From assembly GCA_937864265.1 (NCBI GenBank), contig CALMIR010000169.1, forward strand, positions 1 to 64,000: 64,000 nucleotides of DNA, read 5' to 3'. This DNA comes from an uncultured Saprospirales bacterium. GTDB taxonomy: Bacteria; Bacteroidota; Bacteroidia; Chitinophagales; Saprospiraceae. The notes beneath the pieces are model-generated. The model saw only the letters and a list, made by a program, of their open reading frames with translations, ran no database searches and had not been told where the DNA came from. The translations under genes were made by a program, and so were the position numbers. The first letter of the stretch is position 1; every line of letters starts with the position of its first letter. This document shows, in pieces, positions 27,730 through 36,894 of this stretch.

Positions 27730-30390
27730 ATGACTTATGATAATTTTACGATAAAAGCCCAGGAAGCCATTTTCAAAGCCCAGCAAATTGCAGGTCAACT
27801 CAACCAGCAACAAGTAGATACCACCCATCTGCTCAGAGGGATTTTAGAAACCGAAGAACAAGTAGCTACTTTTTTATTGGGCAAAGCCGAAGTGAACATT
27901 CCTGCCTTACGCCGCCAATTGGAAGAGGCTGTTTTACAGTACCCAAAAGTAAGTGGGGCTGAAAAACAATTTCTGACGGCAGAAGCCAACAAGGCATTGA
28001 GTCGTGCAAAAAAATTATTGCCGGTTTTTGGCGACCAATACATTTCTATCGAACTCATCTTGCTGGGCATTCTGAATGGGGAAGACAAAGGTGGGAAAAT
28101 GCTCAAAGAGCTAGGCGCTACCGAAAAGGCACTGAAAGAGGCGATTGAAGAATTGCGCAAAGGCAAAAAAGTGACCGAGCAAACTGCGGAAGACAGTTAT
28201 CACGCGCTGGGTAAATTTGCCGTCAACCTGAATGAACGGGCCGAAACGGGCAAATTGGATCCCATTATTGGCCGCGACGAAGAGATTCGCCGGGTTTTAC
28301 ATATTTTGTCCAGACGGAAAAAGAACAATCCAATTTTGGTGGGTGAACCCGGAGTAGGGAAAACGGCCATTGTAGAGGGCATCGCCTGGCGCATCGTGAA
28401 AGGGGATGTACCGGAAAATTTGCTCAATAAAAAAATATTTGTATTGGACATAGCGGCGCTGATCGCTGGTGCCAAATACAAAGGCGAATTTGAAGAAAGG
28501 CTCAAAGGCGTGATCAAAGAAGTAGCCGAATCGGATGGTCAAATTATTCTTTTCATTGACGAAATTCACACCTTGATTGGCGCTGGTGGCGGCCAGGGCG
28601 CTATGGATGCGGCCAATATCCTAAAACCGGCGTTGGCCAGAGGTGATCTTAGAACCATCGGTGCCACCACATTGGATGAGTACCAAAAATATTTTGAAAA
28701 AGACAAGGCTTTGGTTCGGCGTTTTCAAACGGTAATCATTGAAGAACCCAGCATTGAAGATTCCATTTCTATCTTGCGGGGCTTGCAAGAACGCTACGAG
28801 GTATATCACAAAATAGACATCCTAGACGAAGCCATCATAGCGGCGGTTGAATTGTCGCACCGCTACATTTCCGATCGTTTTTTACCGGATAAAGCCATTG
28901 ACCTGATCGACGAAGCGGCGGCTAAAATGCGCCTGGAATTGGACAGCGTACCCGAAGAAGTGGACGAATGGGATCGCAAGGTACGTCAACTCGAAATCGA
29001 GCGCGAAGCCATCAAGCGGGAAGGTGATAAGAAGAAACTGGAAAACATGAACGAGCAAATCGCCAATGCCCAGGAGAAAAGGGATTCCATAACGGCCAGT
29101 TGGCAGAACGAAAAAGAAGTGGTGGACACCATCCAGAACATCAAGAAAAAGATGGAGGAACTGGAGATGGAGGCCCAAAAAGCGGAGCGCAACAGCGATT
29201 TTGAAACGGTGGCCAAAATCCGGTACGGCGAAAACCAGGAATGGCAGGCCAAGCTAAAAGCAGCGGAAGAAAAGTTGGCCAAATTGCCAGAAAGCCAGCG
29301 CTTCACCAACGAAGCCGTCACTGCCGACGACATCGCAGAAATCGTATCCCGCTGGACGGGTATCCCCATCAGTAAGATGATGGAGGGCGAAAAAGAGAAG
29401 CTGCTGAGCTTGGAAAAAGAATTGCACCAACGCTTGATTGGGCAAGAAGAGGCCGTTCGCGCGGTATCGGATGCGGTGCGGCGCAGTCGGGCCGGCTTGC
29501 AGGACATGGATCGCCCGATAGGCTCTTTTATCTTTTTAGGCCCCACAGGGGTAGGAAAAACAGAATTGGCCAAGGCGCTGGCCGAGGTATTGTTCAACGA
29601 CGAAAAAGCCATCACCCGCATCGACATGAGCGAGTTTCAGGAGCGGCATTCGGTCAGCCGACTGGTTGGAGCGCCTCCGGGTTATGTGGGCTACGATGAA
29701 GGGGGCGAACTGACGGAGGCCGTTCGGCGCAAGCCATATTCCATTATTTTGCTCGACGAAATAGAGAAAGCCCACCCCGATACCTTTAACATTTTGCTTC
29801 AAGTACTGGACGATGGCCGCCTGACCGACAACAAAGGCCGTGTCGCCAATTTTAAGAATACCATCATCATCATGACTTCTAACATGGGGGCTGAAGTCAT
29901 ATTGGAAAACTTTGAAGACCTGGACGCGGTGGGGCCGGAAAAACGCCAGGAAATCCTGGATGCGACCCGCGATGAGGTGCTGGATTTGCTCAAAGAAAAC
30001 CTGCGCCCTGAATTTCTCAACCGCATTGACGAACAGATTGTCTTTTTGCCACTTACCAAAGAGCAGATCAAGTCCATCTTGGCTTTACTCATGAGAAAAG
30101 TGGAAAAAATGCTGGCGGCACAGGGCTTGTTCATCAAAATGAGCGATGCCGCGCAAGCCTTATTGGGCGACATGGGCTACGATCCTCAATTCGGAGCCCG
30201 ACCCATGAAGCGGGTACTCCAACGCGAACTGATCAATGCCTTGTCTATTCAATTGCTATCCGGCGCTTTTGTGGCTGGCGATACCATCTATGTGGACGCC
30301 AAAAAAGAGGAATTGACCTTTTCGAAGGAAGCAAAGGAAGAACCAAAAGAAGAGCCAAAAGAAGAACCAAAGGCTCCAAGCAAAGCCTAA
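27730..30390 (+). CDS. clpB: ATP-dependent disaggregase ClpB
   Basis: 886-residue Hsp100 chaperone that works with DnaK to dissolve protein aggregates. An N-terminal Clp domain (about 1-145) is followed by nucleotide-binding domain 1 (Walker A GEPGVGKT), the long coiled-coil M-domain (about 410-530, rich in E/K/R) and domain 2 (Walker A GPTGVGKT). The M-domain and the lack of a ClpP-binding IGF loop mark ClpB and not ClpA/ClpC. The C-terminus ends in an unusual acidic-basic tail with repeated EEPK units (about 867-882), which is probably a disordered extension. It is a single-gene unit. Confidence 0.96.
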   Translation: MTYDNFTIKAQEAIFKAQQIAGQLNQQQVDTTHLLRGILETEEQVATFLLGKAEVNIPALRRQLEEAVLQYPKVSGAEKQFLTAEANKALSRAKKLLPVFGDQYISIELILLGILNGEDKGGKMLKELGATEKALKEAIEELRKGKKVTEQTAEDSYHALGKFAVNLNERAETGKLDPIIGRDEEIRRVLHILSRRKKNNPILVGEPGVGKTAIVEGIAWRIVKGDVPENLLNKKIFVLDIAALIAGAKYKGEFEERLKGVIKEVAESDGQIILFIDEIHTLIGAGGGQGAMDAANILKPALARGDLRTIGATTLDEYQKYFEKDKALVRRFQTVIIEEPSIEDSISILRGLQERYEVYHKIDILDEAIIAAVELSHRYISDRFLPDKAIDLIDEAAAKMRLELDSVPEEVDEWDRKVRQLEIEREAIKREGDKKKLENMNEQIANAQEKRDSITASWQNEKEVVDTIQNIKKKMEELEMEAQKAERNSDFETVAKIRYGENQEWQAKLKAAEEKLAKLPESQRFTNEAVTADDIAEIVSRWTGIPISKMMEGEKEKLLSLEKELHQRLIGQEEAVRAVSDAVRRSRAGLQDMDRPIGSFIFLGPTGVGKTELAKALAEVLFNDEKAITRIDMSEFQERHSVSRLVGAPPGYVGYDEGGELTEAVRRKPYSIILLDEIEKAHPDTFNILLQVLDDGRLTDNKGRVANFKNTIIIMTSNMGAEVILENFEDLDAVGPEKRQEILDATRDEVLDLLKENLRPEFLNRIDEQIVFLPLTKEQIKSILALLMRKVEKMLAAQGLFIKMSDAAQALLGDMGYDPQFGARPMKRVLQRELINALSIQLLSGAFVAGDTIYVDAKKEELTFSKEAKEEPKEEPKEEPKAPSKA

Positions 30391-30615
30391 GTTCGGCAAC
30401 CACCTTTCTGAAATGTTAGGTTTGAGCGGTGTTTTTTATAGCCGATTATAAACGGATAGGGGGAGGCGGAGTCGGGTTGGTTGACTTGGACTTATTTTAC
30501 TATGGCAAATAAATAGCTCCCACATAGCGTATATATACGCACCTGGTGTCTATCGGGATAGTGACTAAGTGAAAGGTGAAGTGCGGGAGCATGGTAGTAG
30601 GCTAAATAAGGCAAA
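30391..30615. other. Intergenic boundary of the accessory island
   Basis: No gene was found. The stretch contains a GTTAGGT sequence close to the clpB stop, a TATATATA-like palindromic patch (gcgtatatatacgc, 30527-30540) and, at 30587-30596, the 10-mer gagcatggta that also occurs at 138-147. It marks the change from conserved to accessory sequence. Confidence 0.35.
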
Positions 30616-31257
30616 ATGAGTAAAGTTTTTTACACAATTCTATCTATCACAATCTCAGTTAATGTTTTTTCTCAAGTTCAACTTATTGGAAAAATACAGG
30701 GGGATACAATTTGCTCAAAGGTTGCAGCATCTAAAGTAAGCGTCGTTGGTTTTGAAAATAACTGCGATAGCCTTCAAATTATATATGAGAACCAATCACT
30801 TCCCGCTCAGGAGTGCTGGTTTTATCTATATGATTTGCCACTAGGAGCGTCAGATCTAACAGTGAAGCACAATGGAATGACAATTGGGACGATTTCTGTT
30901 GTCAAATTGGAACCTTTCACTCATGTATATTTAAAAGTTGGAGAGAAGATAATGGAAGAAGGGACTATAGCATGGAATGACCTTGAAGAGATAGAAAAGC
31001 TAGTTTTTGTTGAGGAATGCCCGCTTGTTAAAAGCCGATTAAAGAGCTTTGTTTTTGCTGCGGCATACAATGACGGCCAAGATGGGAAAGATTATATGAT
31101 TACGGAAGCAATCATTCCCCCCTCGATTATCCAGGAAATAAAAAATCTACCTCGACTAATTAGGCTTTACGTTGATGATATTCGTATCTACAGAGGACTG
31201 TCTTGTGAATCTAGTGGGAATGCAATTGGATCACTCGTGTTTGATATCAAGCAATAA
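30616..31257 (+). CDS. Exported hypothetical protein
   Basis: 213 residues with a clear signal peptide (SKVFYTILSITISVNVFSQ, cleaved near residue 20). The mature part is beta-rich with four or more cysteines (for example TICSK, NNCDS, QECWF, EECPL). The C-terminal half (PPSIIQEIKNLPRLIRLYVDDIRIYRG) faintly resembles the C-terminal domain of GldM-type proteins, where a short helix precedes a (F/Y)xDI strand. This resemblance is by eye only. The gene stands alone, is AT-richer than clpB, and lies in the accessory island, so recent acquisition is likely. Function unknown. Confidence 0.6.
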   Translation: MSKVFYTILSITISVNVFSQVQLIGKIQGDTICSKVAASKVSVVGFENNCDSLQIIYENQSLPAQECWFYLYDLPLGASDLTVKHNGMTIGTISVVKLEPFTHVYLKVGEKIMEEGTIAWNDLEEIEKLVFVEECPLVKSRLKSFVFAAAYNDGQDGKDYMITEAIIPPSIIQEIKNLPRLIRLYVDDIRIYRGLSCESSGNAIGSLVFDIKQ

Positions 31258-31502
31258 GAGCCAAAATCCGAGTAAAAAATTATGAAAAAGGCTTCGCGAA
31301 ACAATGCCGAAAACAGCTATTGCTTAGCTGCGTTTTTATCACTAATCACGGAAAGTGTACCGTCAAGCTTTCCCTTGTAAATATCCGCCCGCCTTGGATT
31401 GCCTTATGCAGCTAAAGCATCGAAATAGGAGCGAAGGATTTTCACTCTTGCTAGATACAGCGGAATTGCTTATCTTGTAAGCCATAAAACAGGAAAGAGA
31501 GA

Positions 31503-31742
31503 ATGGAAAAAGCAGGCTTGCTAAAGCGTATCACCATTGACCCTGCCATTTGCCACGGGAAACCTACCATAAGGGGGTTAAGATATCCTGTAGAAACCAT
31601 ATTGGAACTCCTTGCCTCGGATATGACCCAAGAAGAAATCCTGAATGATTATGAAGATTTGGAAGCAGAGGATATGAAGGCTTGCTTGTTGTTTGCTGCC
31701 CAGTTGGCAAAAGTGAACAACATTAGTAGACTGGTTGCATGA
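31503..31742 (+). CDS. DUF433 domain protein, antitoxin-like
   Basis: 79-residue protein matching DUF433: ITIDPAICHGKPTIRGLRYPV in the N-terminal part (split here as ITIDPAICHGKPTIRG), then ILELLASDMTQEEILNDY and a helical end. DUF433 proteins carry a winged-helix-like fold and are often the antitoxin partner of a DUF5615 PIN-like nuclease. The next reading frame starts inside the stop codon of this gene (ATGA overlap at 31739-31742) and begins exactly like DUF5615, but breaks off after 30 residues. The antitoxin therefore seems intact while its partner is not. Confidence 0.8.
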   Translation: MEKAGLLKRITIDPAICHGKPTIRGLRYPVETILELLASDMTQEEILNDYEDLEAEDMKACLLFAAQLAKVNNISRLVA

Positions 31743-31831
31743 AATTCATAGTTGACGCCCAACTGCCGAAATCCTTATGCATATTTCTGACTGAGGAAGA
31801 ACCTCGATTATCACTATTTTGTGAAGAGTAA
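31739..31831 (+). pseudogene. Truncated DUF5615 PIN-like toxin
   Basis: The frame begins MKFIVDAQLPKSLCIFL, the typical start of DUF5615 PIN-like proteins with the first acidic active-site Asp, then degenerates and stops after 30 residues. Full-length members have about 110 residues. It overlaps the DUF433 gene by 4 nt as in intact modules. A small deletion or frameshift has removed the rest, so nuclease activity is not expected. Confidence 0.6.
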
Positions 31832-31950
31832 AAATGCAGAATGAATCCTTTGGTGGGGGGAAATACTCAAGGAAAAAATAGATGATGCGAGTTGATTTTA
31901 AAATATGCTATTGATAAATATTGGAAATTAGCGAGTTCAAGTTAAGAGAA

Positions 31951-32460
31951 ATGGAAAATCAAATTCATAAGATAGTCCAAGAAAGTAAATCGATTTTTAA
32001 TAAGATTGAAGGGGGACATTCGTCTGCATCGATTGATAGTGATTTTTATGAGAATATTAGTTTGAATGACCTTTTTTCAGCAATCGATACACATCAAGCT
32101 ACTCCAATGTTTGTAAGTGGAATTTCATGGATCGAATTCTATGAAATGTATAATGAGAATGATGGTACAAGATGTGAATTAGGCTTAAGTTCATTAATAC
32201 ATGAAATCCGGGAGAATTTTCAGAGAGTTTGGTCATTCAATAAAATGTATAATTCTACTGAAGTCGAAAAATTTGCTCATCTCGAAATGCAAATTAATTT
32301 AGCAGTTGATGAAATAGAAGCGTCTCTTTTAGAAATTATAGAATTTTACAAAAAAAGCGAAATTTTTCATTTTGATGCAGGAGGTTATGATTATTCAATA
32401 ATTGCTATTGAATTTATCAGAGGAGTTCAAATAATAGAATTCCTATGGTATATTGACTGA
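31951..32460 (+). CDS. Hypothetical protein, AT-rich orphan
   Basis: 169 residues from the ATG at 31951; a TTG at 31921 in the same frame would add ten residues (MEISEFKLRE). No signal peptide or membrane segment is present. It is acidic and mostly helical, with long amphipathic stretches (NQIHKIVQESKSIFNKIE at the start, MQINLAVDEIEASLLEIIEF near the end). It could be a small cytoplasmic immunity or partner protein, but no family was recognised. Its GC content is clearly below that of the flanking genes, which points to horizontal transfer. Confidence 0.55.
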   Translation: MENQIHKIVQESKSIFNKIEGGHSSASIDSDFYENISLNDLFSAIDTHQATPMFVSGISWIEFYEMYNENDGTRCELGLSSLIHEIRENFQRVWSFNKMYNSTEVEKFAHLEMQINLAVDEIEASLLEIIEFYKKSEIFHFDAGGYDYSIIAIEFIRGVQIIEFLWYID

Positions 32461-32707
32461 TAAGAAAAATAACCGCTATCGGCAATGTTAAATTAGTCAA
32501 CCCGGCCAAAGCATTGATGCTTCGGCTGAAAAACCCTAAATTACGGCACGGTAAAGCGTTGAGAAGACGATTATAAAGGCTGGGATGCGCATGTGCGGGA
32601 CGTTGAATAAACCGCCTACAACTTCCACGCTTAACACACGGAATACCATTGCTTTGCATTTGTTTCGACCCTGTTTTTGGTGCAATTTTTTACTTAAACA
32701 AAGGGTT
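32461..32707. other. Gene-free remnant sequence
   Basis: No intact gene. The sequence has the look of decayed mobile DNA leading into the integrase relic at 32708. Weak open frames on both strands are not supported by family resemblance. Confidence 0.35.
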
Positions 32708-32867
32708 ATGCAAACGAAAGTAGGCTATGTCAAAGATTGGTGTGCGTGGATGGTGCTGGGGAACTACAGAGCGGCCACGGTAGATGCCTATACGGGAGCG
32801 TTGCGTCAAATTTTTAGTGTGGCGTGAGGCGGAAGGGAAGGGCACTGTCAAGCATCAGTTAGAATAG
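32708..32867 (+). pseudogene. Tyrosine recombinase (integrase) N-terminal relic
   Basis: The frame starting MQTKVGYVKDWCAWMVLGNY and continuing RAATVDAYTGALRQIF resembles the SAM-like N-terminal domain of phage/integron-type integrases, where a helix with 'xxNYSxxTxxxYxxxLRxF' is typical. It stops at 32827. A +1 shift just before the stop restores a plausible continuation (LVWREAEGKG) to a stop at 32867. No catalytic R-H-R-Y domain follows, so only a fragment remains. It lies directly before the 32.9-39.1 kb operon and may record how that operon arrived. Confidence 0.5.
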
Positions 32868-32897
32868 AAACAATACAAAAAGCATTAAAAAACAAAC

Positions 32898-32905
32898 TAC
32901 CTTTG
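32898..32905 (+). promoter_or_regulatory. -7 box for the 32.9-39.1 kb operon (TAnnTTTG)
   Basis: TACCTTTG is an exact consensus match. The predicted start of transcription lies about 10 nt before the TTG start of the small cysteine protein. No clear -33 element is present. Confidence 0.5.
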
Positions 32906-32921
32906 TTGCAAATATCAGGAT

Positions 32922-33308
32922 TTGAAATATATCATATCCATACTCTTTGCATTGCTAATCTTGCTGCAATCGTTTAGCAAGGTGTGGATAGTCTTTTCCT
33001 TCAAAATCAACCAAGATTACATTTCCAAAGTCCTTTGCATCAACCGAGACAAACCAGAAATGAATTGTAACGGAAAGTGTGTTTTGATGCAACGAATAAA
33101 AGCAGAGGAAGAGAAGGAAAAGAAAGAGATGCCCCAAAAATTGAAAGAGCAAAAAGAGGTTTTGTATTGCTTGGGTCGTTTTGATTGGTTGATTGAACGA
33201 CCGAAAGATTGTACAAACAAGACGAAAAAGACCTTTGCTCACCAGACGCCCTTCACATCTGTCTTTGTGAAGGGTATTTTCCGACCGCCCAAGTTTATAA
33301 CGGTTTAA
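32922..33308 (+). CDS. Small membrane-anchored CNGKC-motif protein
   Basis: 128 residues starting at TTG; no ATG precedes the hydrophobic N-terminal helix (KYIISILFALLILLQSFSK), and a -7 box just upstream supports this start. After the helix comes KVLCINRDKPEMNCNGKCVL with Cys39, Cys49 and Cys53, then a very charged K/E segment (58-79). I recall small proteins with this layout in Bacteroidota beside TonB receptors and metal-related genes, but no function is established. The CxxxC pair could bind a metal or form a disulfide on the periplasmic side. It precedes the TonB receptor gene, separated by a terminator-like hairpin. Confidence 0.65.
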   Translation: MKYIISILFALLILLQSFSKVWIVFSFKINQDYISKVLCINRDKPEMNCNGKCVLMQRIKAEEEKEKKEMPQKLKEQKEVLYCLGRFDWLIERPKDCTNKTKKTFAHQTPFTSVFVKGIFRPPKFITV

Positions 33309-33361
33309 ATATTTAGGATTTAATGACTTTATTTTCAATGTCTTGCGCCTTAGCATGGCAT

Positions 33362-33389
33362 GGTTTGGCGTGTCCAAACCCTAATTTTT
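33362..33389 (+). terminator. Hairpin with T-run before the TonB receptor gene
   Basis: GGTTTGG (33362-33368) pairs with CCAAACC (33374-33380) around a 5-nt loop and is followed by TAATTTTT. It looks like an intrinsic terminator or attenuator 20 nt ahead of the receptor ATG, so it could limit read-through from the small upstream gene. Confidence 0.65.
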
Positions 33390-33408
33390 CATTCAACCGT
33401 TATAAAAA

Positions 33409-35787
33409 ATGAACTTCAAAAATAGTACCATCGTTTTCTTGTGCTTTTTGGGTAATATGGCTTTTTCCCAAGGCATCAGCGGGACGGTCAAGTCTCAATC
33501 AGGCGAGGGCGTAGCCTTTGCCAACATCAGTGTCCTGAATACAAGTGCAGGCACAGTGTCGGACAAAAACGGCGAATTTTCCCTCAATCTTGCCAATGGC
33601 AACTACCAAATTGCCGTCAGCGCAATCGGTTTTGCTTCCAAAGTGCAATCTATCGAAGTTTCGGGCGGCTCGGCTCAGCTCGACCTCGTACTGGAAAACA
33701 GCACCGAAACGCTCGGCGAAGTGGTCGTGAGTGCTAATAAGCGGGAGGAGGATATTTTGCAGGTCGCCACTTCCATCACCTCGCTTTCGGCGCAAAAAGT
33801 AGAACAGTCCCGCACGGTCGGCTTGGCAAACCTGACGGCACTTGTTCCAAACTATTTATATCAGGAATTGGGCGTAGGTTTTCAGCAAATACAAGCCATC
33901 CGGGGCATCCAGGTATTCAGTGAGAACCCAGCCGTGGCGACCTATATTGACGACGTGAACAATTTGGATATCCTCGCCAATGGTTTTATGCTCACGGACA
34001 TTGAACGCATCGAGGTGTTGCGAGGTCCGCAGGGAACACTTTTTGGGCGCAACGCCATGGGCGGCGTGGTCAACATTATTACCAAAAAGCCAACCAACAA
34101 GACACAGGGCTTTGCGGAAGTTGGCATAGGTAATCTTGCTTTGCAACGCCATGCAGCAGGTTTTAAAACGCCCATCATCAAAGACAAACTCTTTTTTGGC
34201 ATCAACGGGCTGTACCAAAGCCGTGACGGATACTGGACCAACGACACTACCGGCACAGGCGCAACCGACGGGCAGATTGTCGGAAAAACCGTCGGTGGCG
34301 AGAAAAATCTTTATGGAAATGCCTTTTTGAAATGGTTGCCATCAGTAAAATTCAGCGCAACGCTCAACGTAAAGGGACAGCGGGATTGGTCGGACAATAC
34401 GGGCTTTTTTGTTTCGCAACCAAGCGAAACCGTTGCTTTTGAAAACCCCGACAAAATCTATTTGAGCCGCATCGGCGAGCACGAACGCAACATCGTCAAT
34501 TCGGCTTTGACACTCAAATACTTTGGCAAAAGTTTTACGCTCACGTCTATTACTGCCTTACAGCGCATCGGGCTTTCATTCAAGGACATTGATTTTCCCG
34601 GCTACTATCATTCTTTTTTTGAAAAAGAAATTGGTGAGCCGCTGCCGCCACAGAACGTTCTGACCCAAGAATTGAGGATAAACGGTTCGACAGACAACCA
34701 AAAACTCACCTATACCGCCGGGCTTTTCTATTTCTCACAGGTCGGCTACGAGCCTTCCACCAACTTGGCTTTTGAACTTGCACCCGATGCCTATTCTATT
34801 TTTCGGAACAAGAGCGATAACAACGGTGTAGCAGTCTTTGGGGAACTGACCTACAAACTCACGGACAAGTTATCGGCGACGGGCGGCTTGCGCTACGACA
34901 ACGAGAACAGGGAAAGCACCTTCAACGGTTTCGGCGATGCCAGTTTCATTGGCGGGGTTTTCACCCAAATTGTTCCCGACACGACGGTCGGCGGCACTTA
35001 CTCGGCTTTGTCGCCCAAGGTGGCCTTGTCCTATGCCATTGGAAACAAGTCAAATTTGTACGTCAGTTATACCCGGGGCTTTCGGGCGGGCGGCGTGAAC
35101 GCCCAAAAGCTGCCCCTGAACGTGCCGCAAAAATTTGACCCCGAATACTCCAATAATTACGAAATCGGGTTCAAAACGCTGACACTCGGCAACCGTTTGA
35201 GCATCGGGGCTTCGGCTTTTTATATCCAATGGCAGGATTTGCAGTTCTTCAATTTGGTTGCGCCGTTCACCTATGCCCGTGAAAACGTCGGTGATGCCAC
35301 TTCCACGGGTTTTGAACTCGAAGCGTCGGCCATTCCCGTCAAAGGTTTGCAGTTGGACGGCAGTTTCGGGCTTGCGTCGGCAAAGTATGGGCATATCCAC
35401 CTTGAAAGAGTCAATTTCTTCACCGGTGAGACGTTTGAAATCGATGCCGAGGATAACAAACTTTCCAATACGCCGAGCCATACTTTGTTTTTTGGAGCGC
35501 AATACACCGCAGCATTGAGCGAAAAAATGAGCCTTGTAATCAGAGGGGAAGTTCGCAGCATGGGTGCGTTTTACACGGACATCCAAAATACGCTCGAACA
35601 GCCTGCCTACACCCTCGTCAATTCCAATATTGCATTGGCGTACGGTAATTACAGCCTTTCGTTTTGGGGGCAAAACCTTACGGACGAGGCTTATTTAGCC
35701 TTTGGAAACCCTGATACAAGTTTTGGGCGAAGCGTTCGGACGGCTGTGCCGAGGACTTTCGGTGTGACCTTGAAGGCTCAATTTTAA
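33409..35787 (+). CDS. TonB-dependent receptor with carboxypeptidase-like N-terminus
   Basis: 792-residue outer-membrane receptor. Signal peptide about 1-20, then a carboxypeptidase-regulatory-like domain (GISGTVKSQSGEGVAFANIS to about 105), a plug domain (IRGIQVFSENPAVATYID, IERIEVLRGPQGTLFGRNAM, GGVVNIITKKPT) and a barrel ending in FGVTLKAQF. The size and plug are of the siderophore/vitamin type (FecA/FhuA/CirA-like); it is not a SusC and no SusD is nearby. Neighbours with metal-binding motifs suggest metal-complex uptake, but this is inference. It leads a run of five same-strand genes, the last two junctions being ATGA overlaps. Its base use is GC-richer than the island genes before it. 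Confidence 0.92.
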   Translation: MNFKNSTIVFLCFLGNMAFSQGISGTVKSQSGEGVAFANISVLNTSAGTVSDKNGEFSLNLANGNYQIAVSAIGFASKVQSIEVSGGSAQLDLVLENSTETLGEVVVSANKREEDILQVATSITSLSAQKVEQSRTVGLANLTALVPNYLYQELGVGFQQIQAIRGIQVFSENPAVATYIDDVNNLDILANGFMLTDIERIEVLRGPQGTLFGRNAMGGVVNIITKKPTNKTQGFAEVGIGNLALQRHAAGFKTPIIKDKLFFGINGLYQSRDGYWTNDTTGTGATDGQIVGKTVGGEKNLYGNAFLKWLPSVKFSATLNVKGQRDWSDNTGFFVSQPSETVAFENPDKIYLSRIGEHERNIVNSALTLKYFGKSFTLTSITALQRIGLSFKDIDFPGYYHSFFEKEIGEPLPPQNVLTQELRINGSTDNQKLTYTAGLFYFSQVGYEPSTNLAFELAPDAYSIFRNKSDNNGVAVFGELTYKLTDKLSATGGLRYDNENRESTFNGFGDASFIGGVFTQIVPDTTVGGTYSALSPKVALSYAIGNKSNLYVSYTRGFRAGGVNAQKLPLNVPQKFDPEYSNNYEIGFKTLTLGNRLSIGASAFYIQWQDLQFFNLVAPFTYARENVGDATSTGFELEASAIPVKGLQLDGSFGLASAKYGHIHLERVNFFTGETFEIDAEDNKLSNTPSHTLFFGAQYTAALSEKMSLVIRGEVRSMGAFYTDIQNTLEQPAYTLVNSNIALAYGNYSLSFWGQNLTDEAYLAFGNPDTSFGRSVRTAVPRTFGVTLKAQF

Positions 35788-35892
35788 ATTTTACAAAATG
35801 AAACCACTGTGTCGTTTTTTGCAGTGGTCGGCTTATCGATTGTCAGTTCCGTTTTAAAAGCGGGACTGACAACAATTTCTAAATTTTTTAAA

Positions 35893-36870
35893 ATGAAAAA
35901 AATCCTCGTGTTCTTGGTTTGCCTCCCGGCTGTGCTTTTTTCTCAAAACATGGAAATGAGCACGTTTTCGATAGTCGGAAAAATCCGGCTGGAAACGCCT
36001 TATGCCGAGCAAGCCAAGTTCGTGAAATGGTACTTCGATAGCACTTTTTACGAAAAAACGCGGCTGACGAAGGACTTTGAATGTTTGAAACTGAATTACA
36101 AAAGCGACACTGCGACGGTGGAGGCTTTTCTGTACAAACCATTGAATATAAATGGTTTAAAACTGCCAATCATTTTGTATTGCCGGGGCGGTATGGGCAA
36201 TTTGGGGCGGCTCGAAGTGCACGATTTGGTCAATTTTCAGAAAATGGCGGAGGCTGGCTACGTCGTTTTGGCGAGCCAATACCGCTTTTTGAACGAAACG
36301 GGAAAGCACGACGAACACGGCGGCATTGACGTGAACGACGTGGTAAACCTGCCGACTATTTATCAAAACCTGCCCTATGTGGACACTGCCAACGTCTTTC
36401 TTTACGGCTATTCGCGCGGCGGGCAAATGTGCTACCAGGCCTCTAAGCAATTAAAAGTCAATGCAATAGCAACGACGGCTGGCACGGCAGACTGGTTTTT
36501 CAGAATCAACGAGCGCCGCGAATTTGTGGAAGGCTGGCAAGATGCCGAGTCGCCCGAAATGGACTACCTTGGCTTCCGAAAAGTGTTCAAAAACTGGGCG
36601 ACGGATAGCGTGCAAATCCTCGAAGCGCGTTCCGCTGTGCGTTGGGCCGAACAAATCGGTTCACCCATACTGCTGATGCATTCGCGGCTCGACGACCGGG
36701 TGGAATGTGAGCATTCATTGCGCCTCGCCGAGCGGCTGCAATTTTTCAAAAAACCGTATTCGCTCATTGTGTACGACGAACCGAGCCACTCGCTGCCGTT
36801 CAAATATTTTGACAGTTACGAGCGGATGTTTGAGTGGTTTGGAAAATACAAAAAGTCTGTAAAAAATTGA
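35893..36870 (+). CDS. Exported alpha/beta hydrolase, prolyl-oligopeptidase-like
   Basis: 325 residues from the ATG at 35893, which opens a signal peptide (KKILVFLVCLPAVLFSQ); an earlier in-frame start at 35809 would hide it. The fold is that of S9/acyl-peptidase-like hydrolases: oxyanion area YCRGGMGN (96-103), nucleophile elbow GYSRGG with Ser174, acid Asp267 or Asp268 in HSRLDDRV, and His299 in EPSHSL. The triad is complete, so it should be an active esterase or peptidase in the periplasm. Within the operon it might process the ligand brought in by the TonB receptor, for example hydrolysing a siderophore-like ester, but this is speculation. Confidence 0.82.
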   Translation: MKKILVFLVCLPAVLFSQNMEMSTFSIVGKIRLETPYAEQAKFVKWYFDSTFYEKTRLTKDFECLKLNYKSDTATVEAFLYKPLNINGLKLPIILYCRGGMGNLGRLEVHDLVNFQKMAEAGYVVLASQYRFLNETGKHDEHGGIDVNDVVNLPTIYQNLPYVDTANVFLYGYSRGGQMCYQASKQLKVNAIATTAGTADWFFRINERREFVEGWQDAESPEMDYLGFRKVFKNWATDSVQILEARSAVRWAEQIGSPILLMHSRLDDRVECEHSLRLAERLQFFKKPYSLIVYDEPSHSLPFKYFDSYERMFEWFGKYKKSVKN

Positions 36871-36894
36871 CAATCAATTATTTAAAACAAAAAA

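Noticed and set aside
32585-32707. Longer start for the integrase relic at 32585
   Set aside because: The extra residues do not resemble the recombinase N-terminus, and the sequence looks like non-coding remnant DNA.
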